DNA from: Muricea muricata
Lineage: Eukaryota > Cnidaria > Anthozoa > Malacalcyonacea > Plexauridae
NCBI GenBank assembly: GCA_963855995.1
Contig: OY979717.1
Coordinates: 66,555,355-66,619,354 of the forward strand
Reading direction: 5' to 3'
DNA length: 64,000 nucleotides
This document shows, in pieces, positions 42,700 to 57,700 of the stretch; position 1 is the stretch's first letter; each line of letters begins with the position of its first letter. The notes under the pieces are model-generated. The model did not search any database. It had not been told where the DNA came from and saw only the letters and a program-made list of their open reading frames with translations. A program made the translations under genes and the position numbers.

Positions 42700-42705
42700 T
42701 TTATT
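42700..42705 (-). promoter_or_regulatory. Polyadenylation signal of CFAP221
   Basis: AATAAA on the minus strand (tttatt on plus), 58 bp after the stop codon of the last coding exon; no other hexamer intervenes. Confidence 0.6.
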
Positions 42706-42762
42706 TTAAACTACATATAAACATTTTAATTGCACATTTTACGAACGTTAGCCTGGGTAAGG

Positions 42763-45700
42763 CTATAATGAGGACTTCAGTTGATCGTCTTTCAGTAAGT
42801 TATTCATATCCTGTAACCGCTGTCGCACTGCAAGTCCAAGACGGTCGTTGCAACTTTCAACATACGTCCAGAGCTCTTTTTCACGTTCATTTCTGCAAGA
42901 CAAAAAAAGACTGAATTAGACAATTCGCAGAACTGAACACATTTTACAACTTCTTAGAATTCGCATGTCTTTCAGAACACGCATGATTACTGGTTATCAT
43001 AATGTGACAACAACACAGGAATACGTAGTCACGAAGATGTGATAATTATAAAAGCATACAGAATTATTAACTTTTACAATTTTAGATCGTATTTACACTT
43101 GCAAATGGTGCTGTAACTTCTACAGCGAGTGTTTCTTTGGGATGGTAATCAATATAAACTCTAGATCAGTATAAAATGCATAGCGGCCAAATTATACTAC
43201 ACGCGTAAAAATTACGAGTTGTTGAAGGTTGTTGAAAACAGGATTGAACAATGTTGTGCTGCCAACATTGTTCAACGTTGTCAACAATACTGAACAACTT
43301 GTTGAGCCTGAATCCAGCCTGCAATCAGGTGTAACAATGCTGAACAATATTGTTGACAACATTGAACAATATGGGCAGCACAACATTGTTCAAGCCTGTT
43401 TTCAACAACTCGTAATTTTTTGCCGTGTACACACGTAAAAATCTCACAACTTGTAACAAGCCTGCAGACAAGCTGTCAACAAGATGTGTTCGCACTGCTT
43501 GTTCCAAAGTTGTCAACAAGTTGTTCCAAACTTGTTGACAACTTGTAACAAGCTTGACGAAAATATCAGACTTGTTACAAGGTTGTTCTAACAACTCTGA
43601 TACAATCCTGTTGTAGCAAGTTTGTTACAAGATTGATAACACAAGGCTGTAACAATATTGCTATATCATGCTGTATCAGTCTTGTTGGAACAATCTTGCA
43701 ACAGCTCTGATAGTCCCATCAAGCTTGTTACAATTTGTCAACAGCTTGTTCCATACTTGTTCTAACAAATTCGGAACAAGCAGTGCGAATACATCTTGTC
43801 AACAACTTGTGAACAGACTTGTTACAACTTGTTTGCAGGTCTGTAGCAACTTGTGCGTTTTTACGTGTGTAGCTGCCACCGATACGAAGTAATTTGGAAG
43901 CACTAATATACTAATTTGTAACACGTATGTAACACGTGCAACTTTACCGCGCGTGTTTGGATCAGGCCATCGCCCTGGGCCATCCAAACACGGAAACCAT
44001 AAAGATATTGTATAAAACACTATACTAGATTTTTCCGAAGCAGCGGCGTAGCCATGTTCAAAAAAGAAATAGGAGGGGGTTGGAAAGCTACTATTACTCC
44101 CGCAAAGAATGCTGGCTCCGGAATACCAAGATAGCGGCGATTAATTCAAAAACTTAAACGCTGGATTGGCGAGTGTTCGACGGTTACTCATATTAGTTAA
44201 AGCTACATAAACAGAATAAAATAACTTTTTGATAGTCTGTGAGATCTTGCTGGATCGGATCTTGCTGGTCTTATTGATTATCATGATTTTGTAATATCTA
44301 AATGGTTAGTGTTTGAACTAATCACAAACCTAAATATAGAATTAGAAAGAAAAAATATAATTATTATCGTAGCATTATTTCTTTACCAACCTCGATATTA
44401 AACCCCTGGATGACACAGGATTATTATTCGAAGGTAATTTTCCATTTTGTGGAAATGTTTCTTCACTAGACGAAGAATTGTAACAGCATATTAACACCAC
44501 TGAGTTCGATGTATGTAGCGCACAATCTCAAGTACGGAAATGGAAGACAAGAGAAGAGCGTCATCTAACTATGACCACCTCACGCCATGTTTGTATAGGG
44601 CAGTATTAGAATGCAGCTTGAATCTTAGAAATATATGGCATTATGATGGCTTATTATCAAATAAAACATGTGAACACATAAAAAGCTCTAATCAAAACAA
44701 CTCGATACTTACCTACGTAGTTTCGGTATGGCGGTGAAACAAACAGAGATCAGTAATGAAGTTTTGCAATCAGAAATTGAGTATAAACAAATAGAGGGCA
44801 GAAAAAGTCAGCAAACGTTCAGGGGTAAACCCCCGTGCTATCATTATAGCCGAGTTGAAAAGATACCACTTAAATTACCATTATTAAAGCCAAAGCTTAA
44901 GCTTGGTTGATACTTGTCGTAAGAATCGGGGATTTTCTCCTTCACACGTATGCGGATGAATATGTGAATAAACTAAACTTACTAAAGTACAAGACAAATA
45001 TTAAATTGCTTTTGCAATGGTTTAGAATTTACTCAATCACATCGGCCAGAAAAAGTCATTCCTGATTCCCAGGCTTAAGTTACGGGACAATCACTTATAA
45101 AATTATTGATTGATTAACGTATTATAGATTTGCAATTACTCTCTCGGGATACAGCAGACACTGTAATCCGCCCATGACGGCTGAAACCATGAACTGGGAC
45201 GATAAAAATATTGCTTTCTCATTAGGGCCATGATACGGTAAAAAAGGACATTCCCCGTGATATCATTTTCATATCTGTCACGTTTCAGGGTTTTTTATAT
45301 TTTTAGACCAAAATCCCAACTTTAATCCCAATCCGGATCCCAAACCTAAACCTACCCTAATCATAACCCTAATCCTAACCGTAAAACAAGATCTAACCCT
45401 AAAACCAGAAGGTCCCCTGTGGTATCGTTTTGGAAACCCTAACCTAATCTGAACTCTACTCATAGTTCTATCGTTATTCAAGGTTTTAAAAAGGTAAAAA
45501 TAGTAACAGCCCTTAAACCGTCACGTATATACAGTTAACAAAGCAGTGTCTCATTTCACGCATATTTTATTTCTTTATTTTCTTGCCATTTTACGAATTT
45601 CTTATAGATTCAGTTTGATTAAAGCACATAAATTGCATTATTTTTACCTTCTTCTGTATTCAAGAGACAACAGATGTGCGGTGAAATCACTGCAATTCCA

Positions 45701-48700
45701 ACGGTCACATCCCGCCTCGATTTTTGCATTCTCCATGCTTTAAATACATTGTATACCAAATAAATTCTTTTGCGTCGATTGTCGCATAATTTCCTTCGAC
45801 GTTTGTCATTCTGTTGCTTTTTAGCATCCGGAAATATCGAATTTCAGACCATGCTCGCCCTCCTTTGAGGACGCCATCTTCGATTCCGAACTTGAAAACG
45901 TTGGCCCAACCCCTTCAAGTTTATTTTGCGCAGAAGCATATGCGTGGAATGTGACACTGCTCCTTTAACAAATGAAATCATACAAATACAATGCTAGTAG
46001 CAGAAAAATAGCTGAAGCTATTAAAAGATAAGTTTTTTCCTGTAAAATGACAGTTTTGTAAAATGCAGCATATATGATAAAGGCCGCATGTGATAAATAG
46101 GTTATCACATTCAAGACTTGGTAATATCAATTTTCTTGCTTTCGTTACGATATCATATTTTTCCCACGTTCGCAGGCATCGTCCCTCAAGAGATAAAACT
46201 GATATCCCCTCAGTACTTATACCGGTATATGCCTCCAATATGGTGGCCAAAGCTTCACATGCAAGTGCCGAGATTTAGCTTCGGTTTATAATTCGAATTT
46301 AAATATTTATTCTGAACGATAAACACCTTGCTTCATCGTATTTCGACCATAAATGAAAAATTTTCTAATTACATTGTTCTTTTTGTCGTTGTGGCAATCT
46401 GTCTTGTACGAATCAAAACGAATAAAATAAGCGTTATTAAAAGAAATCATACCTTTGTTCCTCTGACGTCGAAGTTTTATTATTGACAAGTGGAAACATA
46501 GCTAAAACCATTTCAGGCGTGAGAAGAGTACGACTGGCAGGTGTATCTGTGATCTCTTCATCATGTCTAGGTACGAGTAGTAAACCATCATGTTTATGAA
46601 ATACCATAAAATGGCGCCCTTTCTTGAAAAACAAGCATAGAAATTGAGAGCGAGTAATCTAATTGTTTTAGCAGAATCAGAGGTCAAACATGGAATATTC
46701 AACAAAAAATTTGAGTTTTAAGCAATTTTTTTAAAAGAAATCTCTATAGGAAGATGATTGTTTCGCTACTCGCTATCTATCTACTACTAATTACTATTAG
46801 TAGAATCATACTAGCATACTAATGCAAATGCTGTAATTTGATTGGTTACTGTACTCGATATCTATTCCTCGATAAAAACCGGGTAGCAAAGCAATAAATT
46901 CTTCTGGTTTATTTTTCAATTTAAAGACAATTTGTAATTGTAATAAACATTCGATTTATTCGCCATATTTTTTGTTACATTAATTTCAAGGGTGTGGTTA
47001 GTTATTAGTAATGTCAACATATTAGAGTTTCCGGTTAGTGATATATACAAAACAATTTATTACACTGCCCGAGGTTGATCACCCTGGGTGATCAAAGTTC
47101 CAAATTCCCTAATTTTCAATATGAATCACCGTCCCATAATAAATTTAATGATTGTTATAACCCAACAAAGTTATTTGACATTTGAATATCTTCTTCTTGC
47201 TTCTCCAACGATGGCACTTATTCGCCTAGGTAGACTATTTTGTTCTTCTTCGTCGTCGTTCCCCGTCCTGTCGATGTTCCTTTTACTGGAGTCATCAGCG
47301 ATTTGGTTTTCGTTGTATCGTACCTCGATTGGAATAAGTTGCTGTATGACTCTATTTAACAAAACTGGTTTTCTTGTGTTGCTACCGACTTTCACAACAG
47401 CTGATCGTATTGCTCCATCTCTTCCAGGTAATAGTTCTACTATTTTCGCCAATTTCCAAAAATTTCTCGAAGTTGAATCGTTCTTGAGTATAACGATGTC
47501 ACCAACAGATATGTCTGGTTTCTTATCTTGTCTTGACTTTGTCTTATGACTCTCTCGTAAACTTAAAAGATAGTCTCGTCTCCATCTTTCAAGAAATTGT
47601 TGCAACAAATGTCGATGATGACGCGATCGTCTTGTGAGCGTTTGATTTGTACTTACGACATCGTAATGTCGACAGTTTGGAACCGTCGAGATTGACCTTC
47701 CATTAATTAAATGGGAAGGAGTTAAGGCATAACTTACAGCTTCTTTGTCATCATAAACATACGTTATGGGACGCGAATTGATAACTCTTTCTACTTCAAC
47801 TAACAATGTGTTCATTTCATCATAGTTGAGCGTTGATCTGCCTAACATTTTCTTAAGAGTTTGTTTCACCATCTTTACCATTCGTTCCCAGTATCCTCCC
47901 CACCAAGGAGCTTTTGGAGGAATGAATTGCCACGATATTCGATGATTAATCATATAATTATGCAGTACATTGGATCTGGTAAATCGTTGAAGCTCTTTGG
48001 CCGCCCGTTTAAACGTCTTGGCATTGTCAGTCCGAATGGTCGAGGGCAGTCCTCTTCTCGCAGTAAATAGACGAAATGTGGGCCAGCAAAGTCAATCCCC
48101 GTATGGGAGAACGGAGGATCTTCGGATACTCGCGTTTCAGGGAGGTCGGGTATACTTCTCGGGTTGTAGGGAACAGCTTCGATCTTTTTGCATAGAACAC
48201 ATGCATGTAGGACGCGTTTTACTGTTTCACGTCCACGTATAATCCAATATTTTTCTCTCAGCGAAGAAAGAGTGATGTTAATCCCACTGTGAAATGTTCG
48301 TTCATGATTGTCTATGACGACAAGATCTGTAAAGTGATGTTTTGTTGGCAGGATAATTGGATTTTTTGAACTGTTCGACAAAGGGGCGTTGTTTAGTCGT
48401 CCTTTACACCGTAGTATTCCACAGCTGTCTAAATATAATCCAAATTGCGTTACGTAGATAGGTGGAGCTGTTCTCTTGTTTTCCTTTAAGAATTCCATTT
48501 CTTTACTAAAGACTTTTGCTTGGATGCTCTTAAGGAAACGGTTCTCTGCTTCATCAATTTCACAGGAGGTCAATTCGTTCACTGTTTTTTCCGTTTTCTG
48601 AACGAATCAGTCCAGTATACAGTTTCAATCTCTTTCGTAGATGGCAATGCATTTTTGACAGAGTTGACTAGTCGTACAAGGATTGTGGCTCCTAAAAGTT

Positions 48701-51700
48701 CCAATCTTGGAATGCTTTGTTGTTTGCTTGGCGCAACTTTCGTTTTAGACGAAATAAGTCGAACCTCAATACTTCCATCATCGTAAATAGATCTCATATA
48801 CACCACTGCCGAGTAGGCTCGTTTAGAAGCGTCACTAAATCCGTGTAATTGTATCCTTATTGGTTGCTTCTCTACGCTGAAATAACATCTCGGTACTTGA
48901 ATTTGACTTAAACATTCCAACTGCTCTAGGAATGAAAGCCACTTAAGATGCGCATCTCCACTCAATGTTTCGTCCCAATCGACTTTTTCATTGCATAAAT
49001 CTTGGAAAAGGATCTTCATCGTGATTGTAAACGGACTCAAAAGTCCCAAGGGATCATATACTTTCGCTGTGATTTTTAAAAGTGATCTTTTTGTTGCCGG
49101 AAGTGTTCTGGCGTACTGCAGCAGATCGTCAAAGTTGAAATAAAGTTTGTCTGTTTCAGCGTTCCATCGTGATCCTAAAACTTTAACTTGGACTTCATCA
49201 TCGGGTGTTGTTGGACCAAATGATGTTTTCACGTAAGACTGGTTTTCTTCGACGACATTCTTTTCAATACTTATATCATTAGTGTCCTGAGATGTATCAA
49301 CTTCGCAGTTCTGGATCTTCTTCAGGACGGTTTTGGAATTTGAGTTCCATTTTCTGAGATTGAAACCTCCTTTACTCATGATATTCTTCGTATCTTGATA
49401 CATTTTGAATGCTTTCTCTTCGCACTCTTGTCCCGACAGGAAGTCGTCAACGTACAATGAATTCTTTATAATATCGACTATTTCGCTCGCCTCTGGGTGA
49501 GTTTCTTTCAATTTATCAAGGTGGTAAGTGATCGTCGCTCCGAGTATCGCTGGTGAGGGCCGCAAACCAAACACAAGACGACAAAAACGCATTTCTAATA
49601 TCTCTGAGTTTAAGTCCCCCGGATCTTTCAGCCAAAAAAAGCGTAACATATCTCTGTTCGATGGATCAATTGAAATCATAAGGAAAGCTTTCTCTATATC
49701 TGCTGTTAACGCGATTGGGTTCCATCGGAATTTCAACAAAACGTCAAAAAGGTGAGGAATGAAATTCGGTCCCGTCAGCAAGGAATCGTTAAGTGAAATC
49801 TTAGCGTCGTCTGGTTTCGCGGACCCATCATAAACTACTCTTAGTTTCGTTGTTTTCCGGTCAGTGCGAATAACACAATGATGAGGCATATAATGAACTC
49901 CCACGTCTTCTTTGTTGTTTCCCATGCACTCTTCGATCGGTATCTCCTCTACAATACCACTTCGTTTCTGTTCGTTAATAATATTCTCGTATTCTCGCAA
50001 TAATTCGGGCTCTTTTATCAATTTCTTCTGTATTGATTTAAGTCTGTTGCGACAAAGTTCGTAATGATTCGATTCTGGCCGACATCCATCTTTCCAAGGT
50101 AATCCTACTTCGTATCGAGTTCCATCAAACTTTATGTCTTCTAAAAAATGATCTCGTTGTGTATCACCGTTTAGCTCGGGATCGAAAATACCGATTGATT
50201 CTGTTGTCCAAAACTGCTTTAGACATTCTACCAAGGCATCGTTTTCGTTTGCAGTAAGAAAGTTGTCACTTTCACCCGCGATGATCAGATTTGATGTGAT
50301 TTTGCCTTCATCTGAAACATATCCATCTGTGGGACCCGATAAAAGCCAGCCAAATTTGCTTCGAACGGCGACAGGACCAGTCTCTCCACGAATTGTATCT
50401 CCACTAACCATGTGCCAATAAAAGTCGGAACCGATTAAAATGTCAATATGTGATTCATTATCTTCGTCTATGGGGTCAGCAAGTTCCAGTCCTTCCAAAT
50501 GAGAATAGTCTATGTTTACTGCGGATGGTAAAGGAGAACAGATCACCGGTACACTTAGCGCAGTCAAATGTATTCGCTCACCACTGGAATTCTCAAGGAG
50601 GAGTTCAACATTGTTGCACGTTTGCCTTTTAAACTTGTTGTCTCCAAATGTGTTGAGTTGTATCGATTCGGATTTCTTAGGCTTTAACCGTAGTCTACGT
50701 TGCAAATTGTTCGTTATATAAGTTCTCTGACTTCCGCTATCAAACAGAATTCTTACTTTTGCACTTGTAGATCCATCTTCGCTGTATGCTTGTGCTTTCG
50801 CCGTCTGTAGTAACACCTTTCCTTTATTTCGATACATTGATGTTGTTGTAACAGTCGGTTTGATCTCTGATTTATCATCGTTCCGTTTTCGTTGAGCATC
50901 TTCACCCCCCGATTTATCTTCCTTTGTACTGTCACGAACAGAGAAACAGATTGATTGATGATGTCTTTTGTTACAGTGACGGCAGTTTTTATTTACTGTA
51001 CAATCCTTAACCTGATGTCCCCTTCGGATACAGTTGAAACATCTATCGTTCTGTCGTAAAATATCTTTCCGCTCACGAGCATCCTTTACTATATCGCATG
51101 AAGCAGAATAGTGTTCTCCTTTGCAATACACACATTGTAACTTAAAAGACTCGTTGCTTCTGGCTGTCAAGGCACTTGCTGATCCAGAATTAGGTCTGCT
51201 ATATGGAGGCGATTTGTTGTCATTAGTCTTGATCCTTTCGCTAGCTTCTCGGACTTCGATTTCTCGTTTTATAGCTTGTAATAACTCATCTATTTTCCAC
51301 GTTTCGTCGTTCACTTTGCGAGTAATCTGAATGCGAATATCGTTGGGAAGTTTCGACATAATTATTGGAATTAATAGGCTGCCATATTGCTCGGACGACA
51401 CGCCCAAAGATTGTAAACCTCTAACATGAACACTCACTTTATCATAAAATAATCGCAACGAGTTGACTCGATCATTGCATACTTGTAATTTCAAAAGTTC
51501 GTCCGTATGTGCAGATATTATAGCTTGTGGTTTAGAAAATCGATCCTTTAAAATCTCTATAGCCGCATGATAATTTAACTCTGTTAAAGGCAGTCCGTGT
51601 ATTGCTCGTGCTGCGTTTCCTTCCAGTAAGGAATTCAAATAATTGAATTTGTCAATCGTAGATATGTCGTTGTTTTCGTGAATTGAAGCGTTAAAACTGT

Positions 51701-54700
51701 CCCAAAAACTATTCCATTTCGTTAGCTCACCTTTAAATCGTGGCATCGTCAGTTTTGGTAATCGAACTTTCGCATATCCTTGCCCTCCTTCACTTTGAGA
51801 CGTACTTTGCGTTTCTTGAGCGGTCACTTCGACTTGATTGTTTACATTTACTGTAGGCGATTGTTGCATTTGCTGTCTTCGCTTTGCTTCTTTAATTTTT
51901 CGTTGACAATCGATAATTTGTGCCACAATCTCTTCTGATTCCTTAACTTCATTGTTTATAGCTGTCAGTTCGCATATATTTAAGATTTCCTGATCGATTT
52001 CTTTCAAGGATTTTAGTTTATTTTCCAGTAGAGTATTTATAACTTCGATTCGTCCGCTTTGAATTTCGCTTAAACTGTCCACACAAGTGAGTTCGTTCGC
52101 TTCTCCTAATAAATCGTCCACAACGCCTCTGTGACTAATTCAAATCGCTTTTAATCGTTTAAATTTTTTTGCCTCGGCCATATTATATCGTTTCAAGAGT
52201 CGAAAAGGGCCCCACGTTGGGCGCCATGTAATAAACATTCGATTTATTCGCCATATTTTTTGTTACATTAATTTCAAGGGTGTGGTTAGTTATTAGTAAT
52301 GTCAACATATTAGAGTTTCCGGTTAGTGATATATACAAAACAATTTATTACAGTAATAGTTTTTTTAGCAAAAAGACTTAAAAATCGATTATTTATGTCA
52401 GACTCTACTAAAACGATAAGATTACTCGCTCTCAATTTCTATGCGTTGATAGGAATCTCGTGCACGTAATCTAATTTAAATAGCAGAAACTTAAGTCCAG
52501 TAATATAGCTGTTTCATTTTTCCATGGTTAGAATTACAATTTAGATGCATAATTTAGAATCTATTTTAAGAAATCTTTGTTCTTGTAAAAATGACATTCC
52601 TGCATGCATACGCTCGTTTAGCTCAAAGTGGTTAATTTTATATTCTGTGACATGTAGTACACATGTATAGCTTTTTGAAAGGATTTCATTTGCTAAGCCA
52701 GGTCCTATTTTAGACAAACAAAACATCGATTAGTTTAGATAAAGACAACCATGGCATTCTCGCGGTGCTTTATAGAATTTCACACTTACGAGACTGTATC
52801 ACTCATGTCGTCATCATCTGGTAATTCATGAAGCATAGCAGGTGTTTCTTGAGGGAGTAGGTCATCGACAAAAGGGCTAGTCCTAAACATAGCAAATACA
52901 GTTAATCTGGATGGGTACTTCTACACGCAAAGCATGGAGAAAACCTCCCGCCAAGCATTAGAGAGCTGGGTAACATGTTTGAAAGATAGCCTCGTAGGTG
53001 TGGCTGATCAAGACGGCACTGTTCATGAGCACAATTAATGTATATAGTTGAAAATCCTGCTACTGTCATGAAGATTTAAAGTGAAATTTACATTGTCGAG
53101 ACAAAAAATTCTTTTCCACAGGCATGCTCGGTAAAGGACAATGCCAGTGGTAGAAAAAAATTTGTTTACATGGATAGAACAGGGACAAAAATATTTCATA
53201 CTAAAATCTGCTTGCTTTCAGAATTATTTATTTTTCTTTTAAACTACAGTTGCTATTGCTTACATAGTTATTACACAGGTCCAGATTTGACTAGAATACA
53301 TCTATTGAGTTGTCTATTGCGTATCTTTTGTTATTTCTCTTTTATTAATTGTTGATTTCCTGATATACAGACAGAACAATCATGCTAACATGTAATTGGG
53401 TGTAGTCAATTAGTAAGATGTATTCAAAACATTAAAGCACTCACCAGCGAGGTATCCAAACATCGGTTATATTAGGAACATTGTTACAACTGACCAAACT
53501 TTGACATGGAAATCGCTTCCAAGTCATTAAGCCTGATATCACATCCTGCAAAAAAATGAAATATTCAAATCAATTATCCTGCGCTATAAATCTGTGCTAT
53601 TTACAATAATGAAGAATATCGTTTGCAAATATAATTCAACTACACGCTGGTTGGTATATTTAGATATCTACACCAGCAATAAAATTTACAAAGGTAAGCC
53701 AAACAAACATGTATCTACGTATGGAAAGAAATGGTGTCGTCGGTTTCAATCGGCGTTTTCTCCTCGAAATAGTCACCATCTTGAATTGAATGCTGACTCC
53801 AGTTTAATGATTTTCACATCTCAAAACTTAGGGATCAAAGCAGGCTTAAAAACGTTCACGTCTATTGGTTAGGCTAATGTTATACACGGGACCGAATGAC
53901 ACTGTAGGCTGTGTAGCAAGAGTACTGGCAACTTACAGGTCTCTCAATAAACGATTTGTCTGGTTTATTTGTTGCACTCTTGTTTGTTAACTTGTATCGA
54001 GGTAGCGGACAAAGATGATAGTCTTCGTCCACCTTAGAGTAAGGAACTTGAGGTTGTAAAACATGAAGGCCAGGTAACGGATTCTAAAATATAAACAACA
54101 TATATAGATCTTAATTTGCACAATTCGATCAGAATCTATAGAAAAAACTGGTGAATCAACTTGCGCAACACTGTTCAGATATGCAATCATACATGTAAAG
54201 TGTTTTGTAACAGGCGGAAATATGCATAGTTCTGAAGTAATCAAGTAATCATTTATTACAGAAATGGGAAGAAAAACTCACGAAAATTTCAAGTGGATGA
54301 TATTTTGGTTTCTTGAAGAAAGAACTTGGTATGACCAGTTTCGATTTCCCATCAGCCGTTGCGACCTCTTTTCTCTGACCTTCAACAGCTTGAGCTAAGA
54401 TCTCGTTAGTCGCACTCTCACCTATGCAGGGACTTGCATCTTCCTCGTCACTAGCGCGCACGTTGAGTATATCCACATTTGTATCTTCGGTGTGTGGCAA
54501 TGATGTCACTGCGTTAATAATTTCATCCTGAATATTCATAAATTACGCTTCACTTATTTCGTACATACTGCAATTAACTGCCGTCGCAGCAACAACGATG
54601 ATGAAAACAAGAACAAAAAGAACAGCAATGAAGCCAACTACAACAAGCAAACATTAAAAAGAATCGCACGAACATCGCATAAAAATGATAGCTGGGAAAA

Positions 54701-57700
54701 CAAGGAAAGAATAACAGCAGTCAGAATAGAAACAACACTAAGCAACAAGCGAGCAAAAGTAGCAACAATCTCATTAGCATAATTCTTACCCCGGCACCAG
54801 TTCTTAACGGCCTTGTTACATTTCTGGGAATGTGACCAGAAACGGACAACTGTGTGCTATGAGGTTTGTAGCCAAGTAAAGTATACTGTCGAGGAACCTT
54901 AAAAAAAATTCATTTGAGGAAATAAATGGAGAAATCACGTAAACGTTCATCAAACGCGAGAAATTCATTAAATTAAACTTACTTTTAATTTGAAATACGG
55001 AATGTATGGTTCTATATGAACAACAGTTGACTCTACAGGTAACGTTCCAATTGTACTTGTGCTCTGTAAAGCCAAAATGGACAAATCGTATTATTGAAAT
55101 AGATTAACATTCATAATATTTATTTGAGCATTGAACATTCCAACATCTCTGCTGGTTAGTCCGTTTTAATACAGGTCGATGTAAAAACAAGGTGCCTTTC
55201 TTGTCAAGAGGATGTGTGTTCATACAGCCAACGTTTGGCTTGTGGTGAATGAAAACATTTTATCTAAGCCAACGTTTAGCTACCTCATTATTAATGTACC
55301 ATCTCTGTCTTCATGTTTCAGGGTACAATTGTCAGTTTTTCCAAATGAATTATTGTATGTTAATAACTAATACAGGTCTTGTTGCGAACGTTGTGCAACG
55401 TTTTAACGTACTTTTTCTGCACATAAAAAAACACACAGAAATTACATAACTTACATTGTCGTCTTTCTTGTCCACAGATGATGATGCGGGAAATGAAAAA
55501 GGTAAAACCATTGACGGCTTCAAGTGAAAAGTTGTCGACGTGTTATCTTCTTCAGCTCCCGAACGATGTGCGCCTACAAAATTAAAAATAATCAGTGGAT
55601 CTCCCCAAATGTGAAAAAAAAGATGATGTGCCGTCTGCATAAACAACTTTAGAAAGTTCTTAATACAATTTTTGGACCAAGCTAAAAGAAGTGGCGAAAG
55701 GGATAAAAAGTCCTCACGCAGCCGGATGAATCGAGCCGTTTATGTTCCGATACAGCGAGAAATCGCAAACTGCAGGTTCGATTTCCGCCCATATTGAAGT
55801 GTGAAGAGGTGTAAGATGCACACTTAGAGAGTGCAGGACATTTTAAATGCTAGTACAATATAAGATGTTCTATAAACGCTATGTAAGATATTTTATAGGA
55901 ATGCAATAGTAAGAATGAAAAGATGTAATAATCCAAAATAAAATAGAACATTTCCCATTTTTTTAGAAATCAGATGATCACTCTGACAGGTGGAAATAAA
56001 TGACGTGAAATGTAATATCAAATTAACAAATGAAATATGGCAATATTTCACAAAGGTATTATGTAAATAAACTACATTAATATTTATTTATTTTAATAAC
56101 TCGGCAATATCACATCATTCTTTAGTGTTCCTATAATGCTATATGTTTTACTCGTTTAATACGATATAGGGGATCATTTATGTTGATACCACGATTACTT
56201 CATTTCAAGAGACGCAACAGTATACATAGTCCTACGCAAAATGGATCGGATTAAATTTAAAAGGGATAAATATAAATCAAATTGGATACAAACGTGTACT
56301 ATTTTGGAAAAATGATCCTTCTCTCAAACTTTCTGTTAAGTTCTTGTTTAGAGACTCTAGATAACGTGCAGCACGACGTTGTACAATAATCTGCCAAGAA
56401 TACAAACAGCAGGGGGTGAACAAAGGATCGTTTTACAGGGGCAAAAAAATGTCTGCCTTATAAATTTCATCGACCATAATGTCAGTGATAATACATACAT
56501 GTCATATTACATGTCATATATTCAGATATACAATTTACCAACCATAATCACGATAGCTTAGGTAACGCTAGGGACTGGGGTCCAGTGTCTCTACGAAGTC
56601 ATTAGTTTGAAGATTTTCTCCAACCAAGAGGGAATTTATTGGCTTCTCATTAAGGGCTGGGTGGAAAAGGGTCATTTCATACAGAAACAGAATCTTCGCA
56701 TTTTTTTAAGAAACGAGAAGCCAAAAAGAAAACAAAGATCAGTTTGTTGAGCTGCGTTTCCAAGTCGGTTACTAAGAGATCATGAAGATCTTTACTGATG
56801 ATCAGTCTAAAGTGCACCGTAACAACGAATAAATACTGAACAAATTCAATGTTGTTACCTTGCGTCCTGCTTGTATAAACCTTCTTAATACTCGATGTCT
56901 TCTTGTCCAGTCGTCATTAACGAAGAAATCAAACCTGGCTGTAAACTCTGGATTCTAAGAACGAAATTGCAAGCATTGAAAGAAAAACTAGACTATAGCC
57001 ATATCACAGATGGCTGTCCACTTGTCATGTTCATCCAGAAAATGCACACTGACAGTCTTATATAAAAACAGTCGTTTGTAACATTGATTCATATTTTTAA
57101 TGGGCTTGATAGAAAGACACCGACATATTTTACTCCACTGATATTTGACAAATAAAAGCGAACTAATATGTCCATATATCCAAAGGCATTCTATTCAAGT
57201 ATTTACTGTTTTCGGATAGCCGGCTTTATGCACAGAATTTCCAATAACTATATAATTTCAAAAAGCACAAACGTTTACAGCCTGTAGCTTTATCGTCATG
57301 GAAACCTTTAACTGAAACAGCCTCAATAAGTCCCTCGCGTAATACTAACCACGTTTGCTTGTCGATGTATTCTTTTTTGACAACAGCTTGTACTCGAACG
57401 ATTAAATTCAACATCAGCAATGGGATCTCCTCTTCGTATCTAAACATTCAGAGTACATTCACATTTTTATTAGCACGTTTGCTATACAGTAAACATTTTC
57501 TGCCTGCCGTATAACAAGTTTGAATGTGTTCACCCCTCCCTCCCCCCCCCCCTCTTTCCTCCGCATATTCTCAACAATATCGTTGACAACCATGTACAAG
57601 GTTGGCAGCAAAACATTGTTCAATCCTACAAATTACATGTGTTTATGCAATAAAAATAGTTAACATCAAGTACGAGGTGCGCTGCGGGTTATTATTATAT

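Larger units (their letters stand above)
46939..52352 (-). mobile_element. BEL/Pao LTR retrotransposon in a CFAP221 intron
   Basis: Two 126 bp LTRs are identical by eye (46939-47064 and 52227-52352), begin tg and end ca. The 5 bp duplication gtaat flanks it (46934-46938, 52353-52357). The coding strand is minus: gag with zinc knuckles, aspartic protease, Pao-type RT, RNase H, integrase. A tRNA-Lys type primer site abuts the 5' LTR. It lies between CFAP221 exons 52790 and 46566 in the same orientation as the gene. Confidence 0.95.

Noticed and set aside
45290..45450. Telomere-like ccctaa words
   Set aside because: Too irregular for a functional or recently inserted telomere; listed only as a weak repeat.
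57226..57447. 73-codon minus-strand ORF
   Set aside because: The real exon (57439-57350) uses another frame with RGDPIADVEF; the longest ORF is coincidental.
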